Shown: positions 45,641 to 54,822, numbered from the stretch's first letter. The stretch is 64,000 bases of DNA from Streptomyces sp. Ag109_O5-1 (GCF_003814875.1 NZ_RKQF01000001.1:1984001-2048000); one strand, 5' to 3'. Numbers and translations are program-made. The notes: generated by a model from the sequence alone, not told the origin.

Positions 45641-45942
45641 GGATGCCTACCGTCACCCCGGACGGCCGCAGTCGATTTTCACAGCGGTACAGGGGCACGC
45701 GAGGCGCGCAAAACCGGCCGCGTACCCTCGGACAAGGCAGTGCCCTCATCCCGGAATTCCAGTTCGGTGGCGCCACCGACCCGAGCCAACCGCATCTGGG
45801 CCATTCCCCCCAGCCGAGTCCTCCGGCTACGCCCCGCCCGCGACGCGCGCACGGGCATGCGCACGTCGCGGGCCACAGCACGGGATGCGTGAGTCGACAG
45901 CGCGAGTGCCGGTGAAGCGGTCAGATCGCGGGACTCATCGAC
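45641..45942. other. Region without a recognisable gene
   Basis: About 300 bases between the fragments and the DUF5302 gene; no recognisable feature. Confidence 0.4.
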
Positions 45943-46185
45943 TCAGCCGCCGCTCTTGCGCCTGAACGACCGCTGGCTCGCAGCTGGGCCGTGCGCCGAA
46001 CGCACCTTCGATGCATCGGATTTGGCGGCAACATCAGCGGCATCCGCCTGCGCACCGCGCTTGCGCGCCAGGGCTTCGCGGAACTTGCGCTTGAGGTCAT
46101 AGTTGCCGTCGCTGTCCGGCTCCAGAGGGGACGTCTCGGGGGCAGCCGGCTCCGAACCTTCCGTAGATACGGGCTCTGCGGTCAT
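45943..46185 (-). CDS. DUF5302 family protein
   Basis: 80 residues, acidic N-terminal half and strongly basic C-terminal half. 'DLKRKFREALARKRGAQADA' and the end 'HGPAASQRSFRRKSGG' match the actinobacterial DUF5302 family of unknown function. The basic tail suggests nucleic-acid or ribosome contact; this is inference. Start ATG at 46185 with AGGAGG 6 bases upstream. It lies 207 bases downstream of the RNA helicase on the same strand. Confidence 0.9.
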   Translation of the reverse strand: MTAEPVSTEGSEPAAPETSPLEPDSDGNYDLKRKFREALARKRGAQADAADVAAKSDASKVRSAHGPAASQRSFRRKSGG

Positions 46186-46392
46186 GGTGACCTCCTGGGT
46201 TCGGGGGGGTGGGCAAGCACAGCTTGTCATGCTGGGCGCAGTTCGAGGCGCCGGCAACATCATCCTGCTCCGTTTCGGCGGGCATCCCTCTCGCGGCCAA
46301 AGGCGTTGACTTCGTAGGTGAGGCACACAGGACGGCTTCGGGCCGGGCCGAGGGTTGTCGATCCCGTGGCCAGGCTGCCAAGGCAACGACTC

Positions 46393-47781
46393 TCAGCCGT
46401 TGCGACGCACCTCGGCCGCCCTGCGGGCCTCGGCGAGCTTGCGGGCCTCGCCGGCCCTTCGTGACTTGCCGCCGGCGCCGCGGGAGGTGTCCTTGCTGGT
46501 GCCGAGGCCGCGGAAGGGAGCGTTGGTGTTCTTGGGTCGGGGGACGGCGGGCTCGCCGTCGAGCGGGATCCCGGAGGGAGTCTTGGCGCCGGTGATCCGG
46601 CTCAGCTCCGCCTCGCCCGAGCGCACCTTGGTGACGGTCGGCTCGATGCCGGCCCCGGCCATCATGCGGCTCGTCTCACGGCGCTGGCCCGCCAGCACGA
46701 GCGTGACCACGCTGCCGGACTCACCGGCGCGGGCGGTGCGGCCCGCCCGGTGCACATAGTCCTTGGCATCGGTGGGCGGGTCGACGTTGACCACGAGATC
46801 GAGGTCGTCGACGTGCAGGCCACGGGCCGCGACATTGGTCGCCACCAGAACGGTGATCTGGCTGTTCTTGAACTGCGCCAGGGTCCGTGTGCGCTGTGGC
46901 TGGGACTTGCCGCTGTGCAGGGCCCCGGCGTGCACCCCGCTGGCCCGCAGATGCCGGGTGAGCTGGTCGACGGCGTGCTTGGTGTCGAGGAACAGCAGTA
47001 CGCGGCCGTCACGGGCGGCGATTTCCGTGATGACGGCGTAGCGGTCAGGGCCGTGGACGACCAGAACGTGGTGCTCCATCGTCGTGACTGTGCCCGCGGC
47101 CGGGTCGACCGAGTGGACGATGGGGTCGTGGAGGTAGCGGCGGACCAGCTGATCGACGTCGCGATCGAGAGTGGCCGAGAAAAGCATCCGCTGACCGTCG
47201 GGGTGCACCTGGTCGAGCACGTCGGCAACCTGCGGCAGGAATCCCAAGTCGCACATCTGGTCGGCCTCGTCCAGCACGGTGATTCTCACCCGTCCCAGGC
47301 GGCAGGCGTTGCGCTCGATCAGGTCGTGCAGGCGTCCGGGGGTGGCGACGACCACCTCGGCTCCCTGGCGCAGCGCGGCGGCCTGCCGACCGATCGACGT
47401 TCCGCCGACGACCGCGGCGATCCGCAGCCGCAGTGCCTCGGCGTACGGCGCCAGCGCCTGGGTGACCTGTTGGGCCAGCTCCCGGGTAGGCACCAGGATC
47501 AGAGCAAGGGGTTGCTTCGGTTCCGCGCGCCGCCCGGCCGTCCGTGCGAGTAGCGGCAGGCCGAAGGCGAGCGTCTTGCCTGATCCGGTGCGCCCGCGTC
47601 CCAGGATGTCGCGCCCCTCCAGGGCATCGGGCAGTGTGGCTGCCTGGATCGGAAAGGGTTCGCGCACCCCGAGTTCGCTCAGTGTCCGCAGCACCTCCGT
47701 CGGCAGTTCCAGACCGGCGAAGGTGACGGCCGGGAGCAGCGCCGGGGCCGTTGTCCCAGGCTGGGCGCACCGCGCCAACAC
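46393..47781 (-). CDS. DEAD-box RNA helicase
   Basis: About 462 residues. All core motifs are present: Q motif 'FPIQAATLP', I 'GRTGSGKT', Ia 'PTRELAQQ', Ib 'TPGRL', II 'DEAD', III 'SAT', V 'ATNVAARGLHVDD' and VI 'HRAGRTARAG', then a basic, Ala/Arg-rich tail. It unwinds RNA duplexes; such helicases aid cold adaptation and RNA decay. The usual long basic N-terminus of Streptomyces homologues is missing. Similarity begins near 47730, directly where a GNAT fragment in another frame ends, so the start (GTG at 47781, weak ribosome binding site) is a guess and the gene may have been captured at its 5' end. Confidence 0.88.
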   Translation of the reverse strand: MLARCAQPGTTAPALLPAVTFAGLELPTEVLRTLSELGVREPFPIQAATLPDALEGRDILGRGRTGSGKTLAFGLPLLARTAGRRAEPKQPLALILVPTRELAQQVTQALAPYAEALRLRIAAVVGGTSIGRQAAALRQGAEVVVATPGRLHDLIERNACRLGRVRITVLDEADQMCDLGFLPQVADVLDQVHPDGQRMLFSATLDRDVDQLVRRYLHDPIVHSVDPAAGTVTTMEHHVLVVHGPDRYAVITEIAARDGRVLLFLDTKHAVDQLTRHLRASGVHAGALHSGKSQPQRTRTLAQFKNSQITVLVATNVAARGLHVDDLDLVVNVDPPTDAKDYVHRAGRTARAGESGSVVTLVLAGQRRETSRMMAGAGIEPTVTKVRSGEAELSRITGAKTPSGIPLDGEPAVPRPKNTNAPFRGLGTSKDTSRGAGGKSRRAGEARKLAEARRAAEVRRNG

Positions 47782-47905
47782 GGTGGTAGAAGTCCTCGGC
47801 GGGAAGATGCGACACGACCATGACACGGTCGAGCCCGGCGGCACGGGCCTCGGACTGCATGTGCGCCACGAACAGCCGTCCCATACCAACAACCGAGTGC
47901 AACGG
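47772..47905 (-). pseudogene. GNAT acetyltransferase fragment upstream of the helicase
   Basis: In another minus frame the sequence reads 'GMGRLFVAHMQSEARAAGLD' then 'RVMVVSHLPAEDFYHRVGAV', the acetyl-CoA-binding and C-terminal part of a GNAT protein. It ends where helicase similarity begins, so the two have been joined out of frame. Confidence 0.65.
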
Positions 47906-48088
47906 CGCCCGCGCCGGCGTTGTAACCCCACCTGTTCGGAAGTCCCGCGAGGCCGCACCCGCGGGGCTTCTCGTCGCACACCGCTCTCGCGCGCCTATCA
48001 CCCACTGCGTCGACTCCCCGGGACCAGAACCCCCTGACCCGGCATTACGCGCTCATCTTGGACGGGCATGGACGCTCACGGACGGTCT

Positions 48089-48196
48089 CTACAACCTGTG
48101 CCATGTGGTGCCCAGGGACGGCCCCAGGATCAGGACCGGAGCGTCTTCTGGCCCGTCAAAGCGGTATTGCAGGGTGTTCGGTGGTGTCTCGCTCAC
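48089..48196 (-). pseudogene. pcaD-like 5' fragment, copy B
   Basis: From GTG at 48196 the minus strand again gives VSETPPNTLQYRFDGPEDAP then VLILGPSLGTTWH, ending Arg-Leu-TAG. It is identical to copy A (2662-2769) at protein level up to His. Upstream sequence is also related for about 35 bases, but the full hairpin repeat is not recognisable. A 35-codon fragment of a much larger enzyme. Confidence 0.7.
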
Positions 48197-48561
48197 CCGT
48201 CTGAGCCTCTCATCTGTCACGAGATGTCACATCGCCGGGGTGAATCTAGCGGGCCTCGTCCCACTCTCACCAAGCCACTCGGTCGAGCACGGCCGGCGTC
48301 GCGTACGGGAGTCGGCAGCGCAGGATGACCGGAACAGCGACGACGAAGACCGTGCACACGTCGGCCGACTTGCCGGTCCGTGCGGGCCGGGTGGTGCGCA
48401 CACCAACACCGAATCGCGCGGCCTTCTCCACATCCCCGACCGCCGGAAACGGCATTGCCGGTGCTTGTCAGCCTTGCCGGTGCCGCCAAGGAGTACCTGC
48501 CGCAGGGGATGGCCTGGTTGATCCGTCGGAACGCATACGCGGCGGTCCGGCCCGTGCAGCC
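48197..48561. other. Region without a recognisable gene
   Basis: Contains the leader-like side of pcaD-like copy B. Minus-strand frames at 48270-48560 look weakly protein-like, but I recognise no family. Confidence 0.4.
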
Positions 48562-49299
48562 TCACATCCGGGATCTCAGCACGTCGACCTCACAGCCCGG
48601 CGCGGAGGGGTCGAAGCCGTGCTCGGTCAGCCAGCGGACCACCAACAGGCTTCGCAACGACCACCACGCGCGGATCACGTCGAGGTCGACGTCGGTGCCG
48701 TAGCCGGCGATGACGTCGTCGAGGTGCTCTTCGTGGCCGAGCGTGAAGGTGGCGAGGTCGTACAGGGCATCGCCCCGGCTCGCCTCGGACCAGTCGATGA
48801 TTCCCGTGACCTCGTCGCCGTCGACGAAGACGTGTGCGATCTGCAGGTCGCCGTGCGTGAACGCCGGAGTCCACGGCCGCAGCGCGGCCTCGGCGACCTG
48901 GCGGTTGCGGGTGACCAGGTCGGCCGGCAGGACGCCGTTCGTCACGAGCAGCTCGCACTCGTCATCGAGTTCCGCCGCCAGCTCGTCGAGGCCCCGGCCG
49001 GGCCAGGGCGGCAGCGGCGCGTCGTGCAGCTTCCGGATGGCGGCGCCCGCCGCGGCCCATGCCGCCGGCGACCCGGTCGACGGCCCGCCGAGGCTGCCGA
49101 GCGTCGTCCCCGGCAGTGCGGCGATCGCGAGCACAGGCGGCTTGCGCCACAGGACCTCCGGGGTCGGGACCGGCGCCAGGGTCATCGCCTCGACCTCGAC
49201 GTCGACGCGCGCCTGATCGACGTCCACCTTCAGGAACACATCGCCGACGCGCAGCGTCGCACGCTCGGAATGGGCGACGACGACTTCGACCTCATCCAT
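48562..49299 (-). CDS. Aminoglycoside phosphotransferase (APH)-family protein
   Basis: 245 residues of the kinase-like APH fold. The catalytic loop 'HGDLQIAHVFVDGDEVTGII' has Asp but His where Asn is usual, and the metal-binding Asp lies in 'GIIDWSEASRGD', a variant of the DxD/DFG-like motif. It phosphorylates an unknown small molecule; actual aminoglycoside resistance is not implied. Start ATG at 49299, by similarity. A second, unrelated-looking APH gene lies 236 bases upstream on the same strand. Confidence 0.88.
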   Translation of the reverse strand: MDEVEVVVAHSERATLRVGDVFLKVDVDQARVDVEVEAMTLAPVPTPEVLWRKPPVLAIAALPGTTLGSLGGPSTGSPAAWAAAGAAIRKLHDAPLPPWPGRGLDELAAELDDECELLVTNGVLPADLVTRNRQVAEAALRPWTPAFTHGDLQIAHVFVDGDEVTGIIDWSEASRGDALYDLATFTLGHEEHLDDVIAGYGTDVDLDVIRAWWSLRSLLVVRWLTEHGFDPSAPGCEVDVLRSRM

Positions 49300-49535
49300 G
49301 GGCGACCAGTATCCCGGGGACGATCGCCGAAGTCGCCGGGGTTTTGACGCGCGATGAGGCGGCTGACCGCGTCCCGCTGCCCGGCGGCGTCGTGCACGGC
49401 AGTCGGTCGGCGCGGTCGTCCTGGGAAATCCCTGTCGCACCACAGCCCGTCGCGGCGGCCGCTCGCCCACATCGCCGTCGTACCACTGCACCGGACTGCG
49501 AAGCAGCCCCGCGCAGAGTCGCGGGTGGGGCGACA

Positions 49536-50432
49536 TCACTGCATCGACTCCAGAATGCGGTCGAGTGTCCGGCGTCCCATTCCGCTCATCGTCGGATTGC
49601 TCTCGGCGTAGTACCAGACGACACCCATCGACTGTTCGAACGCCCATGCCTTGCCGCGCTCCCACTCCAGATCGTCACAGACCAGTGTCCGCCGGAGCAC
49701 TTCCCGCGGGCCCGACTCCAACAGGTGCCAGGCACCGACCAGATCCAGCGCGGGGTCGGCCGGGCCGAAGCCGCCGGTGTCGAGTACCCCGCCGAGCCGG
49801 TCTCCCGTGACGAGCACATTGCCGGGAATCAGGTCACCATGGCTCATTACGTCGGCACCCGTGCGTGGCAACTCCCGAAAGCGGCTCCACACCTGGCGCA
49901 GCCGGGGCACGTCGAGCAACTCCTCACTCTCCTCGAAGCACTTCGCCATCCAATCGTCGTGGTGGGCGAGGACGCCGCCACGATTTTCGCCGCTGAAGAG
50001 CCGTCCGCCGGTGTCGGCGTCCCGCAGGGCTGCGATGAAGGCCGCGAGGTCCTCGGCAAAGGCGTCCGACCCACTCGGGTCGGCGTCAAAGGCGACCGTT
50101 CCCGGCAGCCATGTCTGGACCGACCACGGCATCGGGTAACCCGCTCCGGGCTTTCCCAAGGCGACGGGTTCCGGGGCGGGGAACCGGGACACCTGTGCCA
50201 GCTCCGCGCTCGCCCGGGCTTCCCGTTCCAGAACCGCCAACACCTCGGCAGCATCGGCCGGACGCAGTGGGAAGCGCGCCGAAAGGTCGTTCCCGATACG
50301 GAAGATGGCGTGGACCGTCCCGGTCGACGGCAGGAGCTGGATCGCCTTGCCGCTCCACTCAGGGAACTGTTCCTCGATCAGGGTCGCAACGATGTCAGTG
50401 GTCACGTCCACTTGGTCATCGTGCATGGTCAT
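49536..50432 (-). CDS. APH-family phosphotransferase
   Basis: 298 residues. The catalytic loop 'SHGDLIPGNVLVTGDRLGGV' has Asp and Asn in place; the following 'LDTGGFGPADPALDLVGAW' is the metal-binding segment with DTG instead of DFG/DWE. 'PMPWSVQTWLPG' is the hinge typical of macrolide- or hygromycin-kinase-like APH proteins. Resistance or small-molecule metabolism is possible. Start ATG at 50432 behind GGGAGGG; another in-frame ATG lies upstream. Two GGATCAACTGAG direct repeats lie upstream (50481 and 50523). Confidence 0.9.
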   Translation of the reverse strand: MTMHDDQVDVTTDIVATLIEEQFPEWSGKAIQLLPSTGTVHAIFRIGNDLSARFPLRPADAAEVLAVLEREARASAELAQVSRFPAPEPVALGKPGAGYPMPWSVQTWLPGTVAFDADPSGSDAFAEDLAAFIAALRDADTGGRLFSGENRGGVLAHHDDWMAKCFEESEELLDVPRLRQVWSRFRELPRTGADVMSHGDLIPGNVLVTGDRLGGVLDTGGFGPADPALDLVGAWHLLESGPREVLRRTLVCDDLEWERGKAWAFEQSMGVVWYYAESNPTMSGMGRRTLDRILESMQ

Positions 50433-50557
50433 TCCCGCAGGCCCTCCCACCAGTCCCATGCGCAACGCCGGAAGCAGACCGGATCAACTGAGACGACAGC
50501 AAGTATCCATACGCCAGGTTCTGGATCAACTGAGTTTGGTGCACGCCGAGATCAAGA

Positions 50558-50588
50558 CGAGGACCGGTGACACCCTCACCGGTCCTCG
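50558..50588. terminator. Terminator after the PGRP amidase gene
   Basis: CGAGGACCGGTGA and TCACCGGTCCTCG, perfect 13-bp arms with CACCC loop, 30 bases beyond the amidase stop. Confidence 0.9.
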
Positions 50589-50618
50589 CGACTCCTCGCT
50601 CTGCGCAGGCGTCCGGAG

Positions 50619-51443
50619 TCAGGCGGCGACGGTGAACCCGTGCCGGCTGCCGAGCGCTGTGAGGGTGGACTCGCCCGGGATGCCGTCGGCGTTCGCTCCG
50701 GTGAACCCCTCGCGACGCTGGAAGGCCGCGTAGGCGTCGACGGTGTGGGACCCGAAGGATCCGTCACTGCCGAACGTCGGGTCCAGCAGCCCCTCTGCGA
50801 CCAGGGCGGCCTCCACGGGTCTGACGTCCGCCGGGAACGTCGTGTGCCCCTGGGCGGCACCCGGGTCGGTGTGTGCGGCAGCGACGACGTGAGAAAGGCT
50901 GACGCTGATACCGGCAGGTGTGGCCCCGGGCCGTGGAGCGCCGTTGTTCACCCATGTCTCCAGGGGGTCGCCGGGGCATTGGGTGGCGAAGCCATCGCGG
51001 TGGCCCTTGATCTCCGCCCCGGCGCCGCCCTTCGCCCGCAGCAGGTCGATGGCGTCGCGAATTCCGGCCAGTTGGGCAGTGGTCGGACGGGTGAGGCCGG
51101 CGTCGCCCACCATGGCGCACACCGAGTAGTGGTTCAGGTTGAGCTGGTGGTTGCCGTTCGCGGCTTGCAGTTTGTGCAGGCCGCGCCCTTCGAAAACACT
51201 TCCGTGCGGACAGACCACGAAGCTGTAGGCGATGTCGGAGTAATTCTCCTTGCGGTTCGCCAGATGAGCCGCCTGGATGTCCCGAACTCGGCCGGCGCAC
51301 TTGGGGTGGTTTTCTGGCTTGGCGAGATCGGGCGGGACGGGGGCGCCCTCATAGTGGACCTTCACGCCACGAGTGGACGCGATGTTCACGAGGGGCGATC
51401 GGGGTGGTTTGGCCCCCCACTCAGCACGAGTGACGAGTTGCAT
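50619..51443 (-). CDS. PGRP-type N-acetylmuramoyl-L-alanine amidase with C-terminal binding module
   Basis: 274 residues. A peptidoglycan-recognition/amidase_2 domain (about 1-165) has zinc ligands H30 in 'KVHYEG', H148 and C156 in 'GHRDGFATQCPG'. It cuts the bond between glycan and stem peptide. A C-terminal module (about 205-270, 'VRPVEAALVAEGLLDPTFGS', 'FGSHTVDAYAAFQRREGF', 'DGIPGESTLTALGSRHGF') resembles a peptidoglycan-binding domain. The protein starts directly in the enzyme ('MQLVTRAEWGAKPP') with no signal peptide. It is divergent from the CHAP/SLT gene, with 460 bases between, and that protein seems to contain related modules. Confidence 0.93.
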   Translation of the reverse strand: MQLVTRAEWGAKPPRSPLVNIASTRGVKVHYEGAPVPPDLAKPENHPKCAGRVRDIQAAHLANRKENYSDIAYSFVVCPHGSVFEGRGLHKLQAANGNHQLNLNHYSVCAMVGDAGLTRPTTAQLAGIRDAIDLLRAKGGAGAEIKGHRDGFATQCPGDPLETWVNNGAPRPGATPAGISVSLSHVVAAAHTDPGAAQGHTTFPADVRPVEAALVAEGLLDPTFGSDGSFGSHTVDAYAAFQRREGFTGANADGIPGESTLTALGSRHGFTVAA

Positions 51444-51903
51444 TCCTCACTCCCTTGCGAGTTGCGGGTGGACGCCGTCGCATGGCGGCACGAAATCCCT
51501 GAGCCGGGTTCCTGGGAGAACGGCGGCACCGAACCAGGAGAGTTGGGTCGGTGAAGGCGATGTTCGCGACTGACACATGGCACATACGTAGCGTCTTTAT
51601 CAGAGTGCATCTGCACACTCGGCGAAGTCAAGCAATACAGCGGCCGATCACAACGAACGAGCGGGCGGTCGCGGTTCCGGCACTCTTCCTCGCCACATCC
51701 GCGCCTGGGGGCGTCCTGGACGCTTTCTGAGATGCTCCGCAGATGCGGCACCGCAGCACCGGCTATAGCATGAGCACAACGGCCGCGCGAGCCCAGTGAC
51801 CGGTGGCCGAATTCCCGTAGGCGTCTGTTGCGTTCCTCCGCGTGCGCGTTCGTGTTCCCTCGTTCTCTGGGGCCGCAGTCCGCGGGAAGGGAGATGGAAC
51901 ACG
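51444..51903. promoter_or_regulatory. Divergent promoter region of the two peptidoglycan hydrolases
   Basis: No recognisable gene. It must hold promoters in both directions. I cannot name an operator. The stretch around 51580-51640 is relatively AT-rich (e.g. GTCTTTATCAGAG). Confidence 0.4.
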
Positions 51904-53658
51904 ATGGGTCAGGCCGACACCCTCATCGCCATCGAGAAGACCGAAGTGGGATACCACGAGGGTTTCTCGAACGGCCACCACAACAACCATCAGAAGTTTT
52001 CTCCGGCCGTTCCCGGACTGGAGTGGTCACAGAACCAGTCATGGTGTCAGACCTTTCAGTCCTGGGCCTTCCAGCAGGCGGGCGTGAAGAGTCTGGCGCC
52101 GGTGACCGCCTCTTGCCCGGCGGCTGTCAACTGGTACAAGAGTCACGGCAGGTTCTCGTACTATCCCGCGATCGGGGCGATGGTCTTCTTCGGCCACTCG
52201 GGAGGCGAACACGTCGGACTCGTCTACAGGTACGACGCGGATTTTGCGTACACCATCGAAGGGAACACGAACGCCAACGGTTCGTCCGAGGGTAACGGGG
52301 TGTATCTGAAAAAGCGTGCCCGCCGGGACAGTTTTCTCTACGGATACGGGCTGCCGCACTTCACGGAGGGCATCGTCACGGCTGATCCGGGATTGAAGAA
52401 CAAACCCGGATACACCTATATGGCCGTTGCCTCGTCCCGTGAGTCCGTTGCACCGCCCATGGCGGAGGCCGAAGAGGCGCTGCCGTGGGTGTCCTCGCAA
52501 CAGCTCGCCTGGGCGGCCTCCCGCCCCACCGCCGAGGAGCAGGCCGCGGGAAACGGCGGCGGCTCCGCGGCGGACGATGTCGCGCTCGTACAGGACGCGT
52601 TGGAGAACGTCATGGGCGTGGCCCCGGCCGACCCGCACTCGGTGTTCGAGGCGGAGACACAGGAACTCTTCGAACGGTTCCGCATGGAGAAACTGGGCCA
52701 CCCCGAGGCGGACGGCCACGGCGTTCCCAGCACGCAGGAACTGGCCGAACTGGGCCGGCAGTCCGAGCTGTTCAGTGTCAGGGCGGGTTCGTCCCCGGCC
52801 GCGGAGCAGCCCTGGGTCAGCCTGAACCAGGTGGTCTGGGCCTCGACGCACAGTGCTCAGGAGGAGCGGGAGCAGCCCGGCGGAGACGCCAGCCCGAAGG
52901 CCGATGTGGCTCTGGTGCAGGACGGGCTGAGGAGGGTCATGCACACGGACGTGACCGACGAGCGCGGGATCTTCGAGACCGCCACTCAGGGGCTCTACGA
53001 CGAGTTTCGCCGTACGGTGCTGCACTTCTCCGGCAGTGACGCCGTCGGTGCCCCCGGAGAACAGTCGCTGACGGAACTCGGGCAGCGCGCCGGGCTGTTC
53101 CGGGTGCATGCCGGTTTCCCGGCGGGCGGGACGACCGATGGTGCCGGCGTCGAGGCCATGGGACAGATCCACCCGACACAGGTGACGTTCCACCGGTGTA
53201 CGTCGGAGGGCACGCTGGAGGACTGGATCGCGCAGGCGAGCACGGTGGCCGGAGTCCGGGCGAGCAACTTCTGGGTGAAGGGCTTCCGGACAGCCGTCGC
53301 GCGCGAGTCGTCCGGCAATCCCAACGCCTGCAACCTGTGGGACTCCAACGCCAGGACGCCTCCCGGCTTCAGCAAGGTCAAGGACTTCGGGGACGGCTAT
53401 CGGCTCCACGAACCGATCGTGAGGCTGAACGGCGCGCTCACACATTTCCAGTGCTCCCGCGGCATCGTGCAGTGCATCCCGCAGACGTTCGCCCAGCGCC
53501 ACGCTCCCGGTACCTCGGTGAACATCTACGACCCCGTGGCATGCATCGCCGCCGCGATGCGGTACGTCCGCAGCCGGTACGGGGTCGCGGTCGACGGTTC
53601 CGATCTGGCCAAGAAGGTCCAGCAGTTCGACCCCAACCGGCCTCCCCACGGGTACTGA
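51904..53658 (+). CDS. CHAP amidase/endopeptidase with two repeats and an SLT-like C-terminal domain
   Basis: 584 residues in three parts. N-terminal CHAP peptidase (about 1-160): nucleophile C48 in 'NQSWCQTFQSWAF', His103 in 'GGEHVGLVYRY'. Two tandem modules follow (about 215-300 and 315-405; 'DDVALVQDALENVMG' and 'ADVALVQDGLRRVMH', ending 'STQELAELGRQSELF' and 'SLTELGQRAGLF'), resembling the C-terminal module of the divergent amidase. A C-terminal lysozyme/transglycosylase-like domain (about 450-560) has candidate catalytic Glu in 'AVARESSGNP'. The enzyme could cut both peptide and glycan bonds. It starts at ATG 51904 with no signal peptide, like a phage lysin. Its release route is unknown. 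Confidence 0.9.
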   Translation: MGQADTLIAIEKTEVGYHEGFSNGHHNNHQKFSPAVPGLEWSQNQSWCQTFQSWAFQQAGVKSLAPVTASCPAAVNWYKSHGRFSYYPAIGAMVFFGHSGGEHVGLVYRYDADFAYTIEGNTNANGSSEGNGVYLKKRARRDSFLYGYGLPHFTEGIVTADPGLKNKPGYTYMAVASSRESVAPPMAEAEEALPWVSSQQLAWAASRPTAEEQAAGNGGGSAADDVALVQDALENVMGVAPADPHSVFEAETQELFERFRMEKLGHPEADGHGVPSTQELAELGRQSELFSVRAGSSPAAEQPWVSLNQVVWASTHSAQEEREQPGGDASPKADVALVQDGLRRVMHTDVTDERGIFETATQGLYDEFRRTVLHFSGSDAVGAPGEQSLTELGQRAGLFRVHAGFPAGGTTDGAGVEAMGQIHPTQVTFHRCTSEGTLEDWIAQASTVAGVRASNFWVKGFRTAVARESSGNPNACNLWDSNARTPPGFSKVKDFGDGYRLHEPIVRLNGALTHFQCSRGIVQCIPQTFAQRHAPGTSVNIYDPVACIAAAMRYVRSRYGVAVDGSDLAKKVQQFDPNRPPHGY

Positions 53659-53694
53659 CGGGCGAGGCCGGACAGGGCCTTCTTGCGCCCGAGG

Positions 53695-54822
53695 TCAGAG
53701 GCCGCCGGTGTTGAGCAGCCGGTTGGGGGTGTCGGAGCGGACGCCGCGCAGGACACCTCGGGTGGCCGTGTGGTCGAGCCAGACGTGGACCTGGTCGGCC
53801 GTGGCGTGGGGGTGTGCCGACAGGTACAGCGCGATCACACCGGTCGCGTGCGGCGCGGCCCAGGAGGTGGCGCCGTCGTCCTCCGTGGTCGTACCTCCGC
53901 CTGCGAGGGCGGCCGTCACCTTCTGGCCGGGTGCGTACAGGTCCACGCAGCGTCCGTACCCCGATCCGTAGGAGCCGCCGTCGCTCCATGGGCGGTCGTT
54001 CGGGGTGGAGGCCGCGACGACGATCGTGCCGGGGACGCCGGCCGGGGAGTGCTTGCAGGCGTCGTCATGGAAGTTGCCGGCCGACACCACCGTCGGGATC
54101 CCCGCGTCGACCATCTTCTTCACGGCGGACTCCAGGGCCGCCGACCGGTGGTCGAGGTTGAGCGACATGTTCACCACCGCGGGCTTCTGGGCGTGCGCGG
54201 TGACCCACTTGACCGACTTCACCAAGGCCGCCTCGGCCGCCGCCGGGGAGCCGCCGCCCTCGCTCTCGCACAGGACGCCCTGCACCCGTACGAGCTCCGC
54301 CTTGGGCGCCACCCCGTACTTCGCCCCGCCGATGATGCCCGCGACGAACGTGCCGTGGCCGACGCCCGCTTCGCTGAAGCAGTCACCCGAGTCCTTCGGG
54401 CCCACGAAGTCGGCGCCGAGGTGGGCGCGTCCGCCGAACTCCTTGTGGCCGATGTCCATCCCGGTGTCGATCACATAGACGTGAACGCCCTTGCCCGTGG
54501 CGGTGGTGGTGAGCTTCCCGTTCAGGGGCCGCGACCGCTGGTCCAGAATGTCCAGGTTCCACGGCACGTTCCGGGTGATGGACGACGCCGCGGTCCGCGC
54601 AGCCCCGGACAGCTTCCCCACGCTGCCGCCGGACGTCGACGCCGACTCGGACGACACCCCGCCTCCGGAGGAGGACGCCACGGACTCCGTCGTACCGTGC
54701 GCGGGGCGTGTCCCGCCGCTGCTTCCAGGGGCCGCACCGGCTTCCCCGCCGCAGGCCGAGGCCCCGAGCACCGTCGCCATGGCCACCGCCATCAGACCGG
54801 CCTTCGTCAGTTTCCGCGTCAC
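53695..54822 (-). CDS. Subtilisin-like serine protease, lipoprotein
   Basis: 375 residues, peptidase family S8. Catalytic Asp in 'YVIDTGMD', His in 'GVGHGTFVAG', Ser in 'DGATSWAAPHATG' (usually GTSMAAPH). 'SLNLDHRS' and 'VVSAGNFHDDACKHSPA' complete the fold. N-terminal 'LMAVAMATVLGASACGG' is a lipoprotein signal with Cys at about 24, followed by a Gly/Ser-rich linker, so it is anchored outside the membrane. Start GTG at 54822 with GGGGGA. It converges with the CHAP gene, 36 bases apart. Confidence 0.94.
   Translation of the reverse strand: MTRKLTKAGLMAVAMATVLGASACGGEAGAAPGSSGGTRPAHGTTESVASSSGGGVSSESASTSGGSVGKLSGAARTAASSITRNVPWNLDILDQRSRPLNGKLTTTATGKGVHVYVIDTGMDIGHKEFGGRAHLGADFVGPKDSGDCFSEAGVGHGTFVAGIIGGAKYGVAPKAELVRVQGVLCESEGGGSPAAAEAALVKSVKWVTAHAQKPAVVNMSLNLDHRSAALESAVKKMVDAGIPTVVSAGNFHDDACKHSPAGVPGTIVVAASTPNDRPWSDGGSYGSGYGRCVDLYAPGQKVTAALAGGGTTTEDDGATSWAAPHATGVIALYLSAHPHATADQVHVWLDHTATRGVLRGVRSDTPNRLLNTGGL

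Noticed and set aside
50619..53658. Prophage or tailocin lysis module
   Set aside because: No holin, tail, capsid or integrase genes nearby; kept only as a hypothesis about the lysins.
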